From Arbacia lixula (taxonomy: Eukaryota; Echinodermata; Echinoidea; Arbacioida; Arbaciidae): 64,000 nt of DNA. Of this stretch, positions 63,120 through 64,000 are shown in pieces. The notes below the pieces were generated by a model. It was not told the DNA's origin and searched no databases. It saw only the letters and a list, made by a program, of their open reading frames with translations. The DNA is taken from positions 16,545,636 through 16,609,635 of the forward strand of contig OZ022580.1 in the NCBI GenBank assembly GCA_963669155.1, read 5' to 3'. The translations under genes and the position numbers were made by a program. Position 1 is the first letter of the stretch, and each line of letters begins with the position of its first letter.

Positions 63120-63390
63120 GTATATGCACCAATACCTGATGCACCCCGAAATCCCTGAATTCCATGGGACTTTTCAGGATGTGATGGACAATATATACAT
63201 CTAGGAAAGAATGATTTTAATGCTAAGGTTGGTAAAACCCAAGAGAAATCAAACTACATTAGAAGATATGGTATTGGTCTGAGAAACGAAAGAGTAGACA
63301 GACTGGAGGAATTTTGTGAGGAAAAAAAAAACTATCCCATCATTGGAAACACTTTGTTTGAGCAGCACCCTGAGAGAATGTGGACATAGA
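63117..63390 (+). pseudogene. RTE-like LINE endonuclease fragment
   Basis: QVYAPIPDAPRN, then DFNAKVGKTQE (the GDFNA catalytic-site motif), NERVDRLEEFCEE and NTLFEQHPERMW, followed by a stop. The segments are in two frames with a stop between them. This is the middle to end of an APE-type endonuclease; the RT part is absent. It may be related to the RT remnant at 17960. Confidence 0.75.
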
Positions 63391-63420
63391 TGATCCCAAG
63401 TGATTTAGTTTTATTCGTAT

Positions 63421-63500
63421 AGGGTGGCTTCTTTAGTGATAGAACTGCTGTCACTAAGGGCCCTGGCAGATATCACTTTTTAACAAATACAATGCTAACA
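63421..63500 (+). repeat. Dispersed hairpin repeat, copy 3
   Basis: AGGGTGGCTTC, stem TTAGTGA/TCACTAA, then GGGCCCTGGC and TTTTTAACAAATACAA. The stem differs from copy 2 but still pairs fully. Confidence 0.55.
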
Positions 63501-64000
63501 AATGCAAAACATATTAACAGTTTTAAAAAAATCAACGTATCTACATATCATGTACTAAACACTGTAGTCCAAATATGTGGTTATTACAGATACAGAGATA
63601 TTGCAGAATTCACGAGATATTACAGGATTATAAAAAATGTACATCATGTGTAAAGCGCAAAAGTATTCAAAGGTGAATAGAGTATGCAAAGTTATAACTA
63701 AAATGTAATTAGACGTATATTGATAAACGACATTTCAACATGGTTGCATTTGAAACTACATTTACTTTACATTTGTATGAATTACAGATGATTAATTTTT
63801 GAGGCTGGAACCAAATTTATTAAATCATGGTTAAGAGGAGGGGACGAGCATCACTGAAAAGCGTCAAAATAAGACCTAGAGCAAACTGCGGTAGCGATCG
63901 CCGGCTGCTTGTTGATCAAGTAAAAGTGAGACTAAAATAAAAAGATGGATAACTGGACTTTTGACATGTTTATTGGCACGATTTAGGGAAATATTCACGG
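63501..64000. other. Unassigned AT-rich end of window
   Basis: No exon, RNA gene or further repeat is recognised. Confidence 0.4.

Overview
This is an AT-rich metazoan nuclear window with many introns, many transposon remnants and abundant CT, GA, CA, AT and CAA microsatellites. The content points to a marine invertebrate deuterostome, most likely an echinoderm, with amphioxus or a hemichordate as alternatives. The grounds are an SRCR/LDLa/CUB-rich adhesion GPCR, RTE-like and L1/Tx1-like LINE remnants, and many TTAA-flanked fold-back elements. No species-diagnostic marker is present, so this is inference.

Region by region: 1-3.9 kb is a very large inverted repeat whose arms are themselves tandem arrays of about 136 bp, centred near 1.5 kb on a palindrome of ATTACATTTGTGGGT motifs. 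5.1-10.7 kb is the 3' part of a monocarboxylate-transporter-like (SLC16-type) gene on the + strand. Its first half lies outside the window or was not found, and one expected segment is missing. 13.7-15.5 kb is a 5'-truncated LINE with a poly-A tail, and a TTAA-flanked MITE follows at 15.6-16.2 kb.

17.6-59.7 kb is one giant + strand gene. I could chain 43 coding exons with consensus splice sites and matching phases: 9,651 nt, nominally 3,216 residues. The order is signal peptide, 18-nt microexon, then an ectodomain of 4 SRCR, 12 cysteine-free CUB-like and 9 LDLa-like modules, 3 EGF, 1 Ig, a SEA-like module, an HRM-like segment, GAIN, GPS (HLT) and seven transmembrane helices with a short tail. 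It is therefore an adhesion GPCR. Exons 2-30 are all symmetric phase 1-1, mostly one module per exon. A seven-exon block appears to be duplicated in the same order (23.9-28.1 kb and 39.4-45.0 kb). One CUB-like exon carries an in-frame TAA; because that exon is symmetric, skipping it restores the frame.

Introns of this gene hold an RTE-like reverse transcriptase pseudogene, a tRNA-like gene with a UCA anticodon enclosed by an inverted repeat, several MITEs, a Tc1/mariner-like MITE, a fossil partial duplicate of a GAIN exon, and members of a small dispersed family with a conserved hairpin. Beyond the receptor, 60.8-61.2 kb is a tandem repeat carrying nuclear-receptor DR1-like sites, 61.5-61.7 kb is a possible minus-strand terminal coding exon, and 63.1-63.4 kb is an RTE-like endonuclease fragment.
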